Positions 57,825 through 64,000 of a stretch of DNA of 64,000 nucleotides are shown here, piece after piece (positions within the stretch are counted from its first letter, which is position 1; every line of letters begins with the position of its first letter). The stretch comes from Natronobacterium haloterrestre. GTDB taxonomy: Archaea; Halobacteriota; Halobacteria; Halobacteriales; Natrialbaceae. The stretch is from positions 62,001 to 126,000 of the forward strand of contig NZ_FOKW01000007.1 of NCBI RefSeq assembly GCF_900112205.1. The letters run 5' to 3'. A model generated the notes under the pieces. It saw only the letters and a program-made list of their open reading frames with translations, did not search any database and had not been told where the DNA came from. The translations under genes were made by a program, and so were the position numbers.

Positions 57825-57890
57825 GCACCATTGTCATCGACTGACAGGATAGTTCACGTTGTCCATCCTCGCTGCGACGGGTTTCACAAC

Positions 57891-57897
57891 TATTAGG
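57891..57897 (+). promoter_or_regulatory. Proximal TATA-like box of hemE
   Basis: TATTAGG lies about 28 bases before the hemE ATG at 57922 and supports that start over a GTG/TTG-type extension of 21 codons upstream. Confidence 0.55.
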
Positions 57898-57921
57898 CCA
57901 GCCCCTCGCTTACGGGTGGCC

Positions 57922-58932
57922 ATGAAAGACCTGTTCCGCAAGGCAGCCCGGGGCGAACCCACCGAGCGCCCCCCGGTGTGGATGATGCGCCAGGCCGGCC
58001 GGTACCTGCCGGAATACCGGGAACTCCGGGAGGACTACTCGTTCCTCGAGGCCATCTCCACGCCGGAAGTCGCGGCCGAGATCACGCTCCAGCCCTGGGA
58101 GCGGTTCCGTCCCGACGCCGTCGTCATGTATTCGGACATTCTGACCGTGCTCGAGCCCCTGGGGTTCTCCTATCACCTCGAGTCCGGCGTCGGCCCGGTC
58201 GTCGAGAACCCGGTCGAAGCGCCTGCAGACACCCGCCGCGAACGCGGCGACGTCCGCGAACAGCTGTGGTACGTCGGCGACCTGCTCGAGCGACTCACGG
58301 ACGAACTCGGGGACCAGGCCGCGACGCTTGGCTTTGCCGGCGGTCCGTTCACGCTTGCCGCCTACGTCTGTGAGGGGACGCCCTCGCGGTCGTTCATGGC
58401 GGTCCGTCGGCTCCGGGCGGAACACCCCGAGGCGTTCGAGCGACTGCTCGAGGCCTTTACCGACGTGCTGGTCGAGTACGTCGAGTTCCAGGTCGAGTCG
58501 GGTGCCGACGCCGTCCAGCTGTTCGACACCTACGCCGGGTTGCTCTCGCCGGCCGACTACCGGGAGTTCCTGCTCCCGTTACACCGGAGGGTCCTCGAGG
58601 CCGTCGACGCCCCGACGATCGTGTTCGCGCGCAACGTGAGCGGCAACCTCGATCTGCTGGCCGACAGCGGGGCCGACGTGGTCGGCCTCGACTGGACGGT
58701 CGACCTCGAGTCGGCACACGAGCAACTCGCGGACGAGGACGTCGCGATCCAGGGCAACCTCGATCCCGCCCTGCTGTACGGCGATCCCGAGACGGTTCGC
58801 GAGCGCACACGCGACGTCATCGACGCGGCGGGCGACGCCGGCCACATCCTCAATCTGGGCCACGGCGTCGACCGGAACACGCCGGTCGAGAACGTCGAGG
58901 CGTTCTTCGAGACGGCGAAAACCGTCGAGTAG
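57922..58932 (+). CDS. hemE: Uroporphyrinogen III decarboxylase
   Basis: A 336-residue cytoplasmic TIM-barrel enzyme that decarboxylates the four acetate side chains of uroporphyrinogen III to give coproporphyrinogen III. The substrate-binding N-terminal motif RPPVWMMRQAGRYLPEYRE is intact. So are the glycine-rich GFAGGPFTLAAYV, the catalytic Tyr/Asp region VQLFDTYAGLLSPADY and the C-terminal LNLGHGVDRNTPVENV. The presence of hemE with hemH and hemY nearby indicates porphyrin-route heme synthesis in addition to or instead of the siroheme-based archaeal route. It converges with hemH, 13 bases away. Confidence 0.95.
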   Translation: MKDLFRKAARGEPTERPPVWMMRQAGRYLPEYRELREDYSFLEAISTPEVAAEITLQPWERFRPDAVVMYSDILTVLEPLGFSYHLESGVGPVVENPVEAPADTRRERGDVREQLWYVGDLLERLTDELGDQAATLGFAGGPFTLAAYVCEGTPSRSFMAVRRLRAEHPEAFERLLEAFTDVLVEYVEFQVESGADAVQLFDTYAGLLSPADYREFLLPLHRRVLEAVDAPTIVFARNVSGNLDLLADSGADVVGLDWTVDLESAHEQLADEDVAIQGNLDPALLYGDPETVRERTRDVIDAAGDAGHILNLGHGVDRNTPVENVEAFFETAKTVE

Positions 58933-58945
58933 AACGGATCTAGTT

Positions 58946-60010
58946 CTAGTTTTCCGGCGGCAGTCCCGCGTTGAAACAGTACGTCCCCGGCTCGTCGCGG
59001 CACTGACACTGCCGGAGCTGATAGTACGACGGCTCGAAACCGGACAGGAACGGCTCCACGACGTCAGCGAGCAGCCCGGGGAACCGCGGGTCGTCGTGGG
59101 GCACCGGGACCCGGTGGAGGTCGAGGCCGACTTCGGCGGCGTCCTCCGCGAGGTCGACGTCGAGTTCGACCAGCGTCTCGGACTGCTCGTGCATGAAGCT
59201 CATCGGCTCGACGACGACGCGTTCGGCCTCGTCGCCCAGGTCCTCGACGACCTCCTCGGTCTCGGGCTCGGTCCAGTCGATACCGCGGTTCTGGTGGTTC
59301 TGGTAGCCGATCTCGTACTCCTCGAGGCCGATCATGCTGGCGATCGCTGCGGCGTGTTCCTCGACGTACTGGTCGTACCGGCTGCCCTCCTCGAGGTACT
59401 TCGTCGGCGTGCCGTGGGCCGAGAAGACGAACGCGGTGTCGGGGTCCGAGAGGTCGAGCCCCTCCTCCTCGGCGAACTCGCGGATCCCCTCGGCGCGGAT
59501 CCGGTTGTAGACCGGCGCGCGGTGCCAGCCGGTGATCGAGGAGAAGTCGGGTTCGTAGCCGTCGACTTCGTCGATCGACTCCTCGAGCGAGTCGATAGCG
59601 GAGACGGTCGTCGACGGCCCACAGAGCGGGTAGATCGGCACCGCGAGCACGGACTCGAAGCCTTCCTCCGCCAATTCCTCGGCGACGTCGGGGATCAGCG
59701 GCTCCATGAACTGCATCGCGTGGTAGATGGTAACGTCGTGACCCCGTTCCTCGAGCGTCTCGTCGAGGGCTTCCGCCTGTGCGGTCGCCTGTGGCTGCAG
59801 CGGCGAGCCGCCGATCTCCTCGTACTCCTCCATCAGCCCCGGCAGCCGGCGCTTGGCCAGTTCGCGGGATCGTTCCCAGGCCGCTTCCTCGGATTCGGCG
59901 TCCTCGAGCGAGGCGTTGTCGTAGAAAATTCGTGTGAGGTACTCGAGCACGACGTCGCGGTCCGGTTCGGACGGCTCTCCGAAGTTCAGCAGGACGATAG
60001 CGGTCTCCAT
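58946..60010 (-). CDS. hemH: Ferrochelatase (protoporphyrin or coproporphyrin)
   Basis: A 354-residue enzyme that inserts Fe2+ into a porphyrin. The catalytic His is in VFSAHGTPTKYL near residue 197 and the catalytic Glu in MSFMHEQSETLVELD near residue 278. PQATAQAEALDETL and PIYPLCGPSTTVSAIDSL are also family segments. The C-terminus carries three Cys in a CxCx7C pattern (near residues 333-344), perhaps iron-sulfur ligands as in some bacterial ferrochelatases. Whether the substrate is protoporphyrin IX or coproporphyrin III is undecided. A TATACC box lies 27 bases upstream of the ATG, in the 63-base gap after hemY, so hemH has its own promoter. Confidence 0.92.
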   Translation of the reverse strand: METAIVLLNFGEPSEPDRDVVLEYLTRIFYDNASLEDAESEEAAWERSRELAKRRLPGLMEEYEEIGGSPLQPQATAQAEALDETLEERGHDVTIYHAMQFMEPLIPDVAEELAEEGFESVLAVPIYPLCGPSTTVSAIDSLEESIDEVDGYEPDFSSITGWHRAPVYNRIRAEGIREFAEEEGLDLSDPDTAFVFSAHGTPTKYLEEGSRYDQYVEEHAAAIASMIGLEEYEIGYQNHQNRGIDWTEPETEEVVEDLGDEAERVVVEPMSFMHEQSETLVELDVDLAEDAAEVGLDLHRVPVPHDDPRFPGLLADVVEPFLSGFEPSYYQLRQCQCRDEPGTYCFNAGLPPEN

Positions 60011-60073
60011 GATCGGCTGTTAGGAGAGGTCCGGTATAGGTACTTCGGAGACGGAAGACCGGACAGCCTGCGC

Positions 60074-61381
60074 TCAGTTCGATTCGGCGACGGCGGCCGA
60101 CCGGCTCCGGTCCCCCTCGTCCTCGGCGAGTTTGCCGGCAAGTCGTTTCGCGTTCCGGATCCGTCCGGGAATTCCGGGACGGCCGACGTAGTTCGCACAG
60201 AAGTGAATCCCCTCGGGTGGCTGGAGGTCGTCCATCGCCGTCCACGAGCGGTCGTAGGCGGGCATCCCCGGATCCCACCGGTGGACGTGGATCGGCGTCG
60301 CCGAGGCACCGGTGAGCCGTTCGAACTCCGCCGCGGCGACCGCCCCGAGTTCCTCGTCCGAGCGGTCGGGCATCTCCGGATCGCTCGCCGGGTCGACGTA
60401 GCAGGTGAACAGCCGGTCGCGGTCGAGGAAACTCGCGTTCCAGGTGCTGCCGCTGATGCCGACGTCCGATCCCGATGGAACGAGCGCGCCGATCCCGTCG
60501 CGCTCTAGGTCCGACTCCACGAAGACCATCCCGATGGGGTTGTAGTTGAACTCCCGGAGCGTCGTCGCGAGTCCGTCGTCGACCGACTCGAGCAACGCGG
60601 CGCTCGTCGGAGCCGGTGTCGTCAGGACGACGTCGTCGACCCGCTCGGTTCCGTCGGGAGTGACGATCTCGTATCCTTCTCCCGTTTCCTCGATCCGTTC
60701 GACGGGCGTCTCGAGGGCGATCGAATCGGCATGTTCTTCGTATAATCGTTCAGATAGTTTTCCGAGACCATCGTCGAACGAACATATCGGCGGTGCGTCC
60801 CGACCCGAGACGACTTTCCGGGCTACCCACGTCAGGATGCTCCCGTCGATCCCGGCTCCGTCGAGGGCTCGACCGAGCGAGTACTCCATCAGCATGTCCC
60901 TTGGGTCGGTCCCGTAAAGACCGCTGTACAGCGGACCGAAGTACCTCCGGGCGGCCTGTCGACCGAACTTCCGTACGAGGAACTCGTCGACCGTCTCGCC
61001 GGGGCGCTGTGGATCGGTGAAGGGTTCTTTCAGGATGCGGAGTTTTCCCCGGGGACTGAGCAGGTCCGTCGTGATCGCCTCCCGCACCGACAGGGGGACG
61101 ACCTCGAGGGAGCCGTCGTGGTAGACGTAGAGCGGTTGATCGTCGTCCCCGATCCGGAGCTGGTCGCGAAGTTCGAGGTCGTCGACCAGCGACTCGATAC
61201 CGGGCGTGAGCCGCAGTCGCTGCGGACCGAGTTCGAGGACCCGGCCGTCGACCCGACGGCTCCGCATGACGCCGCCAGGTTCGTCGCGCGCCTCGAAGGC
61301 TGCGACGTCCGCGCCGCGTTCCTCGAGCGATCGGACGAGCGTGAGCCCGCTGATACCGGCTCCGACGACGCCGACGGTCAT
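60074..61381 (-). CDS. hemY: Protoporphyrinogen/coproporphyrinogen oxidase, FAD-dependent (HemY type)
   Basis: A 435-residue flavoprotein that oxidises the porphyrinogen ring by six electrons. The FAD motif is VGVVGAGISGLTLVRSLEERGADVAAFEARDEPGGVMRSRRV at the N-terminus, and a C-terminal FAD segment is ICFCANY-like IHFCANYVGRPGIPGRIRNAKRLAGKL. The middle includes a substrate region with LLSPRGKLRILKEPF and LYSGLYGTDPRDMLMEYSLG. HemY-type enzymes of the coproporphyrin branch (CgoX) are soluble, and no membrane helix is clear here. It lies upstream of hemH on the same strand, and the pair works in sequence with hemE. Confidence 0.88.
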   Translation of the reverse strand: MTVGVVGAGISGLTLVRSLEERGADVAAFEARDEPGGVMRSRRVDGRVLELGPQRLRLTPGIESLVDDLELRDQLRIGDDDQPLYVYHDGSLEVVPLSVREAITTDLLSPRGKLRILKEPFTDPQRPGETVDEFLVRKFGRQAARRYFGPLYSGLYGTDPRDMLMEYSLGRALDGAGIDGSILTWVARKVVSGRDAPPICSFDDGLGKLSERLYEEHADSIALETPVERIEETGEGYEIVTPDGTERVDDVVLTTPAPTSAALLESVDDGLATTLREFNYNPIGMVFVESDLERDGIGALVPSGSDVGISGSTWNASFLDRDRLFTCYVDPASDPEMPDRSDEELGAVAAAEFERLTGASATPIHVHRWDPGMPAYDRSWTAMDDLQPPEGIHFCANYVGRPGIPGRIRNAKRLAGKLAEDEGDRSRSAAVAESN

Positions 61382-61635
61382 CTCATCGCCCCGTTCCGCT
61401 TCGCCGTGTTCGATCGTCGATTCCGGTGGGCACTGCCGTATCCATTGTCGGACGTTGCTAACTCAGCGACATAACGATTCCGTTGTCGCGGTTTCACTCT
61501 GCGAAACATAACTAAATATGGATATACATTCTTATCTGATATATTCGAGAGGTTCAGTCAGTTCTGTGACTATCCAGCGGTGGAAAACGATGTGACGATC
61601 GGTCCGGACGACCGAACCGGAAAGGAACGATGCCG

Positions 61636-61923
61636 TTAGTCGTCGGCCGGTGCCGCGGGGGAGTCGATCTCGGCCGTCGGCGGTGCACTCGTCAGCTTGT
61701 ACACACCGTAGACGAACCAGACCAACAGCCCGAGCGCGATGATGTACGCTCGCAGGTCCGGCGACACTACCGGCGTCGCGACGATCGCTCCCTCTTCCTC
61801 GACGGGGACGTGCGGCGCTCCCGCGAGGTCGTTGATCAGGCCCATGACGACGATCCCAAGCAGCATGAGACCGCCGCCGAGACCCATAGCGATCCGGTCG
61901 ACTACGTCGGTTGTTGTCGTCAT
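61636..61923 (-). CDS. Small two-helix membrane protein in the DoxX operon
   Basis: A 95-residue protein with two predicted helices (about residues 9-31, RIAMGLGGGLMLLGIVVMGLIND, and 59-78, AYIIALGLLVWFVYGVYKLT) and a Pro/Ala-rich C-terminal tail. It begins 5 bases after the DoxX-family gene, so the two form an operon. No family is recognised; it may be a partner subunit of the DoxX protein. The ATG at 61923 is preferred over one ten codons earlier, which would lie within the end of the DoxX gene. Confidence 0.65.
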   Translation of the reverse strand: MTTTTDVVDRIAMGLGGGLMLLGIVVMGLINDLAGAPHVPVEEEGAIVATPVVSPDLRAYIIALGLLVWFVYGVYKLTSAPPTAEIDSPAAPADD

Positions 61924-61928
61924 CGTGA

Positions 61929-62465
61929 TCACCCCATGAGGTACCGCAGCCATTTGCGATTCTGTACGTAGTCGGTCCCCTCGAGGTACGCGTCGATTCC
62001 GAAGACGCGGCCGGCACCGAACACGATCAGCGTCAGGAACAACAGTAGTCCCATCAGGTCGCCGTTGACGAAGCCGTGGCTCCAGTCGGCGTTCCCGAAG
62101 TAGAAGAAGAACATCAGGATCGCCCCGTTCGCCGCGGCGAGCCTGGTCAGACAGCCCACTATCAGGCCGAGTCCGATCGCAAGCTCACCCCAAGGGATCA
62201 TCAGGTTCGGCAACCATACCGCGTTGGCGGCGAACCACGACGTAATCGGGTAGATGAGCGTCCCCTCCGCGGCGTACATCATCCACCCGTGGGCGTCGTA
62301 GAACACCCCGTGTTCGACGATTTTGGACAGTCCTGCTCCCAGGAACCACCAGCCGACGATGAGCCGCAGGAACACCAGCCAGTAACTCGTCCACGGCTTG
62401 TCGAGTTCGAACGCTACCGAGCGTCCGAACAGTTCGGTCCGGACAGGTTGTGTGTCGTATGTCAT
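61929..62465 (-). CDS. DoxX/DoxD-family membrane protein
   Basis: A 178-residue membrane protein with four or five helices. Features of the DoxX family are YWLVFLRLIVGWWFLGAGLSKIVEHGVFYDAHGWM, LMIPWGELAIGLGLIVGCLTRLAAANGAILMFFFYFGNADWSHGFVNGDLMGLLLFLTLIVF. DoxD/DoxX proteins form part of thiosulfate:quinone oxidoreductase in Sulfolobales and act in redox membrane complexes in bacteria; here no DoxA partner is seen, so the substrate is unknown. A TTATAAA box lies about 140 bases upstream, giving a leader of about 110 bases. It shares a promoter motif with the Cys-rich gene at 62679. Confidence 0.85.
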   Translation of the reverse strand: MTYDTQPVRTELFGRSVAFELDKPWTSYWLVFLRLIVGWWFLGAGLSKIVEHGVFYDAHGWMMYAAEGTLIYPITSWFAANAVWLPNLMIPWGELAIGLGLIVGCLTRLAAANGAILMFFFYFGNADWSHGFVNGDLMGLLLFLTLIVFGAGRVFGIDAYLEGTDYVQNRKWLRYLMG

Positions 62466-62581
62466 GTTGAATCCACCCTGTTTCGCGGTGCGGTCGAAGT
62501 CCGTTTCGTTCGTAGTCGATTCCGGTGTCGCCCGACACGGGTCGTCACACCTGGTAGTAGTCCGTCCCGTGCGGTAGGTTT

Positions 62582-62608
62582 GATACTGAATACTACAGTT
62601 TTTTATAA
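62582..62608 (-). promoter_or_regulatory. Composite promoter of the DoxX operon
   Basis: On the minus strand TTATAAA is followed four bases later by TGTAGTAT and then TCAGTATC. The same TTATAAA-N4-TGTAGTAT arrangement occurs in the promoter of the Cys-rich gene (63088-63122), so the two are probably controlled by one factor bound just downstream of the TATA box. Confidence 0.6.
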
Positions 62609-62678
62609 GGAGAACCGAACCGTGTCGGGAGACCGACCACAGTCGCGGTCAGGAGGACGCGCTCGCCCGACCGACCCA

Positions 62679-63059
62679 TCACGCTCGTCCGGCAGTAGTA
62701 CAGCGAACCCGAAACTCGCCGACCCACCCCTCGAGTCGTTCCAGAAGGGGGAGAAATTCCTCGTCGCCGAAGGTCGACCAGCATCCTCCCTCGATCTCAC
62801 TCTCGATCTCGATCCGCAAAGTGACGGTCGTCCGGCGGTCGCGCTCGCGACGGTCGACGGTAACGTCCCTGACACCCTCGACCTCGAGGCACTCGAGACA
62901 CCAGTCGAACAGCCAGCCTTCGTGTTCGGGACGGTGGTCGACGAGTCCGTGGTCGATCTCGTACTGGATTTCACACAGGCACGACCGCGTGTCGGTTCGG
63001 TCGGCACACTCCCCGAGAACGGCGGGTTCGCTCCAGGAGGGGTCTCGCTCGAGGGACAT
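62679..63059 (-). CDS. Cysteine-rich small protein of unknown function
   Basis: A 126-residue acidic protein with seven cysteines: C18, the close pair C27 and C29 (SCLCE), the CxxC pair C54 and C57 (DWCLECLE), C93 and C120. No family is recognised. The arrangement suggests zinc or an iron-sulfur cluster, or a redox-active disulfide. The second half is strand-rich (GVRDVTVDRRERDRRTTVTLRIEIESEIEGG). Its promoter carries the same TTATAAA-N4-TGTAGTAT element as the DoxX operon downstream. A regulator gene with the CXCX7C motif lies immediately upstream, so the protein probably belongs to a small redox-responsive regulon. Confidence 0.6.
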   Translation of the reverse strand: MSLERDPSWSEPAVLGECADRTDTRSCLCEIQYEIDHGLVDHRPEHEGWLFDWCLECLEVEGVRDVTVDRRERDRRTTVTLRIEIESEIEGGCWSTFGDEEFLPLLERLEGWVGEFRVRCTTAGRA

Positions 63060-63087
63060 ACGAGTACTAACGATACCGACAACGAAG

Positions 63088-63122
63088 GTAGTACGTCTCT
63101 ATACTACACGGGTTTATAACCC
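63088..63122 (-). promoter_or_regulatory. Composite promoter of the Cys-rich gene with inverted repeats
   Basis: The TATA box sits in the palindrome GGGTT-TAT-AACCC (63110-63122). Read on the minus strand, TTATAAA is followed after four bases by TGTAGTAT. The latter is one arm of an inverted repeat, GTAGTA-N8-TACTAC (63088-63107), at the expected transcription start, a usual archaeal operator position. Confidence 0.6.
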
Positions 63123-63200
63123 CTCCACTACCGGTTCCACTCCGAGAGCCGGTCCGTGGCGGAACTGGTCCACCCCGTCGATCCGGCGCGTGTCGCCGGT

Positions 63201-63857
63201 TCAGCCCCGAACGAGCGAGTTGACTAGTTTCGACTCGACCGTGTTGAGCCGCTGGGAGACCGCGGACCGAGAGACGCCCAGTTCGTCCGCGAGGTCGCCG
63301 AGGTCCGCCCGACGGGGCGTCTCGTAATACCCCGACTCGACGGCGGCGACGACCGCCTCGCGCTGTTTTTCCGTTAGCCCGTCGGCGTCGGGATCGGGGG
63401 TGGTCCGGCCGTCGGCGTCCGGCCCGGAACTCGTGATCCGCTCGAGTTGGACCGTCGCCCCTGTCTCCCGGAGATCGTTGACGATCCGCTCGAGTTCGGT
63501 TCGGTTCGGCGTCGTCAGCGAGACCCGAAGCGAGTCGCGATCGACGCCCTCGATCGACGTGATACAGTCGTGACGCTGGAAGACGGGACAGATACAGCGA
63601 TCGGTGACGTCCGTCCGGATATATTGCGATCCGCCGTCGCTCGGGTCGGTCACCTCGGATCGGCACTCGCAGCCGTCGCTACAGTCACCGTCTCGACAGA
63701 GGAGGTCCTGATCGATCGCAGCGTCGCGGTCGCCGGCGTCCAGAACGGAACAGTATGCCTCCGAATGTGGCTCGATCCGGAACTGGGCGCGAACGTAGCT
63801 CGAGGGATCCGGGGCGGAAGCCGACTCGGACTCACGAGCGGATTCCTGCAGCGCCAT
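63201..63857 (-). CDS. Cysteine-rich HTH_10 regulator of the NarO/DmsR type
   Basis: A 218-residue regulator. The N-terminal half is rich in cysteine: C36, C54, C59, C63, C65, then C88-x-C90-x7-C98 (DRCICPVFQRHDCI). A CXnCXCX7C arrangement is the feature reported for haloarchaeal NarO and DmsR, oxygen- or redox-responsive activators of anaerobic respiration genes. The C-terminal HTH_10 domain is LTEKQREAVVAAVESGYYETPRRADLGDLADELGVSRSAVSQRLNTVESKLV (about residues 161-212). A TTTATTAA box (63881-63888) lies about 27 bases upstream of the ATG. A second, similar regulator gene ends just upstream at the window edge. It probably controls the Cys-rich gene and DoxX operon. Confidence 0.85.
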   Translation of the reverse strand: MALQESARESESASAPDPSSYVRAQFRIEPHSEAYCSVLDAGDRDAAIDQDLLCRDGDCSDGCECRSEVTDPSDGGSQYIRTDVTDRCICPVFQRHDCITSIEGVDRDSLRVSLTTPNRTELERIVNDLRETGATVQLERITSSGPDADGRTTPDPDADGLTEKQREAVVAAVESGYYETPRRADLGDLADELGVSRSAVSQRLNTVESKLVNSLVRG

Positions 63858-63945
63858 TACGTCCGTTCATTCGAGGGCTGTTAATAAAGGCCGACGGAGA
63901 ATCCCCAATCGATGGGAATGCAGTCGCTCCGAACGGCGGGAGGCG

Positions 63946-64000
63946 TCACGAGTCGGTGAACGAACGTACGAGCGTCGTCTCGACGGCGTTGAGCCGCTGT
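63946..64000 (-). CDS. Second HTH_10 regulator, C-terminus only (cut by window edge)
   Basis: The last 17 codons of a minus-strand gene reading QRLNAVETTLVRSFTDS and a stop at 63946-63948. They align with the C-terminus of the neighbouring regulator (QRLNTVESKLVNSLVRG), so a tandem paralogue continues beyond base 64000. Nothing more can be said of its N-terminal sensor domain. Confidence 0.75.
   Translation of the reverse strand, partial: QRLNAVETTLVRSFTDS

Noticed and set aside
1-64000. CRISPR arrays, rRNA, tRNA, transposases
   Set aside because: I scanned for spaced direct repeats, cloverleaf-like blocks with GTTC loops, and DDE transposase motifs and found none that I could support.

Overview
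The window is a slice of a haloarchaeal chromosome. The DNA is GC-rich and the proteins are strongly acidic. Most genes have no Shine-Dalgarno site but carry an archaeal TATA-like box about 27-30 bases before the start codon, as expected for leaderless mRNAs. Family content (retinal biosynthesis, HTH_10/Bat-type regulators, HalOD1, Tat lipoproteins, CspA, a tungsten AOR, two-subunit Kor) fits the class Halobacteria, probably near Natrialbales; that placement is an inference. No rRNA, tRNA, CRISPR or transposase gene was recognised.

Layout. 1-3.1 kb: lycopene cyclase and Brp/Blh beta-carotene cleavage (retinal supply), then a TctA-like permease. 3.2-12.4 kb: BtpA-like protein, old-yellow-enzyme reductase, halocyanin, MscS channel, thioredoxin-like protein, two unknowns, an Lrp-aminotransferase operon and an XRE-CBS regulator. 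12.5-19.4 kb: a sensory-rhodopsin-transducer (ASRT) gene broken by a stop codon, a MASE3-PAS histidine kinase, an XPB-type helicase, an acetamidase/formamidase, a PAS-Bat regulator and a HalOD1 protein. 19.6-24.4 kb: grpE-dnaK-dnaJ. 24.8-44.3 kb: mixed metabolism, including DJ-1, an FAD-Rieske oxidoreductase, DUF892, AOR with a MoaD/SAMP-like protein, an S9 peptidase, methylmalonyl-CoA mutase and epimerase, CspA and KorAB. 44.8-61.4 kb: membrane proteins and lipoproteins, then a dense heme and cytochrome c island: di-heme peroxidase, thioredoxin-like protein, ccmF, ccmAB, ccdA, ccmE, a membrane-anchored sulfite-oxidase-like molybdoenzyme, ccmCD, hemE, hemH and hemY. 61.6-64 kb: a DoxX-family operon, a cysteine-rich protein and two tandem cysteine-rich HTH_10 regulators, the second cut by the window edge.

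How they fit together. The 47.6-61.4 kb island reads as one programme: make porphyrin and heme (hemE, hemY, hemH), export and chaperone heme (ccmA, B, C, D, E), keep apocytochrome thiols reduced (ccdA, thioredoxin-like protein), ligate heme (ccmF) and use it in an exported di-heme peroxidase. No ccmH-like gene is visible.

The main unexpected observations are: (1) the ASRT gene interrupted by TGA where the family has Arg; (2) a TATA palindrome exactly midway between ccmA and ccdA; (3) a 38-codon leaderless mini-ORF coupled by ATGA to the molybdoenzyme; (4) a composite promoter element, TTATAAA-N4-TGTAGTAT, shared by the DoxX operon and the Cys-rich gene beside regulators with a CXCX7C motif; (5) two copies of an 80-bp inverted-repeat element, each starting at the base after a stop codon.
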